In this document: one piece after another, positions 63,404 through 64,000 of the stretch
Position numbering within the stretch: the stretch's first letter is position 1
Layout of the letters: the number at the start of each line of letters is the position of its first letter
Source: Flavobacteriales bacterium
GTDB lineage: Bacteria > Bacteroidota > Bacteroidia > Flavobacteriales_D > Sanyastnellaceae
Reading direction: 5' to 3'
NCBI GenBank assembly: GCA_019694805.1
Contig: JAIBBG010000003.1
Span: 62,001 to 126,000 of the forward strand
Length of the DNA stretch: 64,000 nucleotides
Program-made: the position numbers and the translations under genes
Notes under the pieces: model-generated
Databases searched by the model: none
The model's input: only the letters and a program-made list of their open reading frames with translations
Told to the model about the DNA's origin: nothing

Positions 63404-64000
63404 ATGGCCGAAATTGTTCCCAACACCTCGGACAGAAACCTGAGAGGAGTTTCGCGAAAGCGACCCGTGATCGATATGACACCTATGGTTGATCTGGCTT
63501 TTTTATTGCTGACATTTTTTGTCCTTGCCGCGACATTGACCAAGCCTAAGGTGATAGAAATAATCTACCCCGAAGTTTCACCAATACCAACACCCATCGA
63601 GAGCAAAAACGCCATCACCCTGTTGTTGGGTAAGGATATCGGCGAAACATATTACTATGAGGGAATATTCAAAGGTGATAGCACACGGCTTATTCAAACC
63701 ACATTTTCTCCGAAGGAGTTTAGGTCCGTTTTATTGCATCGTAATGCTTCAGTAATTGCTGATATCAGCACATTGCGCGATGACTTTCAGGCCCAACGTA
63801 TTGATGAGGCGACATATCGAAATCAATATGTAGGTATTGTTTCTTCACGAAATGCCCCAATGGTCATTGTCAAAACTCAGGATAAAACGCCATATGAAAG
63901 GATTATTTCTGCAATGGATGAACTGAATATAACCGAAGTAAGAAAGCGCGCTGTTCAGCGGATGACGAAAGAAGAACAATTACTATTGGAAGAGAGAAAG
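63404..64000 (+). CDS. ExbD/TolR-family biopolymer transport protein, 3' end outside the window
   Basis: The frame starts at ATG 63404 and stays open to the right edge, giving at least 199 residues. An N-terminal cytosolic part with basic residues (DRNLRGVSRKRPVIDMTPMVDLAFLLLTFFVLAATL) contains the single helix with the conserved membrane Asp of the ExbD/TolR family. A periplasmic part follows with NAITLLLG, YYYEGIFKG, VIADISTLRDD and IISAMDELNITEV. With ExbB and TonB it would couple proton flow to outer-membrane receptors; ExbB is not visible here. Bacteroidota often carry tandem ExbD genes, so a second copy may lie to the right. Confidence 0.85.
   Translation, partial: MAEIVPNTSDRNLRGVSRKRPVIDMTPMVDLAFLLLTFFVLAATLTKPKVIEIIYPEVSPIPTPIESKNAITLLLGKDIGETYYYEGIFKGDSTRLIQTTFSPKEFRSVLLHRNASVIADISTLRDDFQAQRIDEATYRNQYVGIVSSRNAPMVIVKTQDKTPYERIISAMDELNITEVRKRAVQRMTKEEQLLLEERK

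Noticed and set aside
1-64000. tRNA, rRNA, CRISPR array, prophage or insertion sequence
   Set aside because: No cloverleaf, direct spaced repeats, transposase, integrase or phage gene could be recognised in the intergenic spaces or coding frames.

Overview
The window is chromosomal DNA of a Bacteroidota bacterium, most likely an aerobic Flavobacteriales-type organism with moderate GC. Four lines of evidence support this: C-terminal sorting domains of the type IX secretion system (T9SS) on four proteins, PKD-rich surface proteins, a TonB-dependent receptor with a carboxypeptidase-like N-terminal domain, and -7 promoter boxes of the form TAnnTTTG close to start codons. I saw no rRNA, tRNA, CRISPR array or intact insertion sequence, and most of the window is ordinary chromosomal backbone.

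Layout. 1-4.6 kb: the end of an unknown gene, two secreted or lipoprotein genes (one a TlpA-like thioredoxin) and a leftward group of rpiB, an M28 peptidase and a small outer-membrane barrel. 5.1-10 kb: a MORN/YwqK-repeat protein, a soluble multi-PAS histidine kinase and a LytTR response regulator, probably one signalling unit. 10-18.2 kb: a leftward pair, an 1892-residue PKD surface protein followed by a lone TonB-dependent receptor. 18.3-28.5 kb: a DUF502 protein and an EamA permease; a leftward housekeeping cluster (acyl-CoA carboxylase beta, yicC, gmk, nadD and an overlooked 48-residue gene); a double-ATPase ABC protein with a lipoprotein; a secreted beta-rich protein; and an SGNH hydrolase. 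28.6-37 kb: an ALDH7-type dehydrogenase, a palindromic element, mnmG, a parS-like palindrome, ybeY, an RsbW-like ATPase and a DUF4175 coiled-coil membrane protein.

37-50.7 kb: a leftward operon (T9SS protein, small protein, PhyH-like dioxygenase), gmhA and yifB/comM, another T9SS protein, YceI, a gamma-class carbonic-anhydrase-like protein, hemH, ftsX, a SlyD-like FKBP, a serine hydrolase and a DEDDy exonuclease. 50.8-58.8 kb: a beta-barrel protein, three successive small secreted proteins resembling free TonB C-terminal domains, then rlmN, a dicarboxylate/amino-acid symporter, purQ and dxs. 58.8-64 kb: a secreted protein whose 3' end overlaps a truncated OmpA-like gene, an ECF sigma factor with a regulator predicted to span both membranes, another T9SS protein, and the 5' part of an exbD-like gene.

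The most notable system is the sigma factor and regulator at 59.9-62.1 kb. The regulator joins a sigma-side cytoplasmic segment, one inner-membrane helix, a long low-complexity periplasmic linker and a C-terminal outer-membrane barrel in one polypeptide. This resembles the dual membrane-spanning anti-sigma factors described in Bacteroides. Other points of interest are the run of orphan TonB-like domains, the palindrome around the TonB receptor start, the parS-like site before mnmG, the REP/MITE-like palindrome at 30.4 kb and the overlapping gene pair at 59.5 kb.
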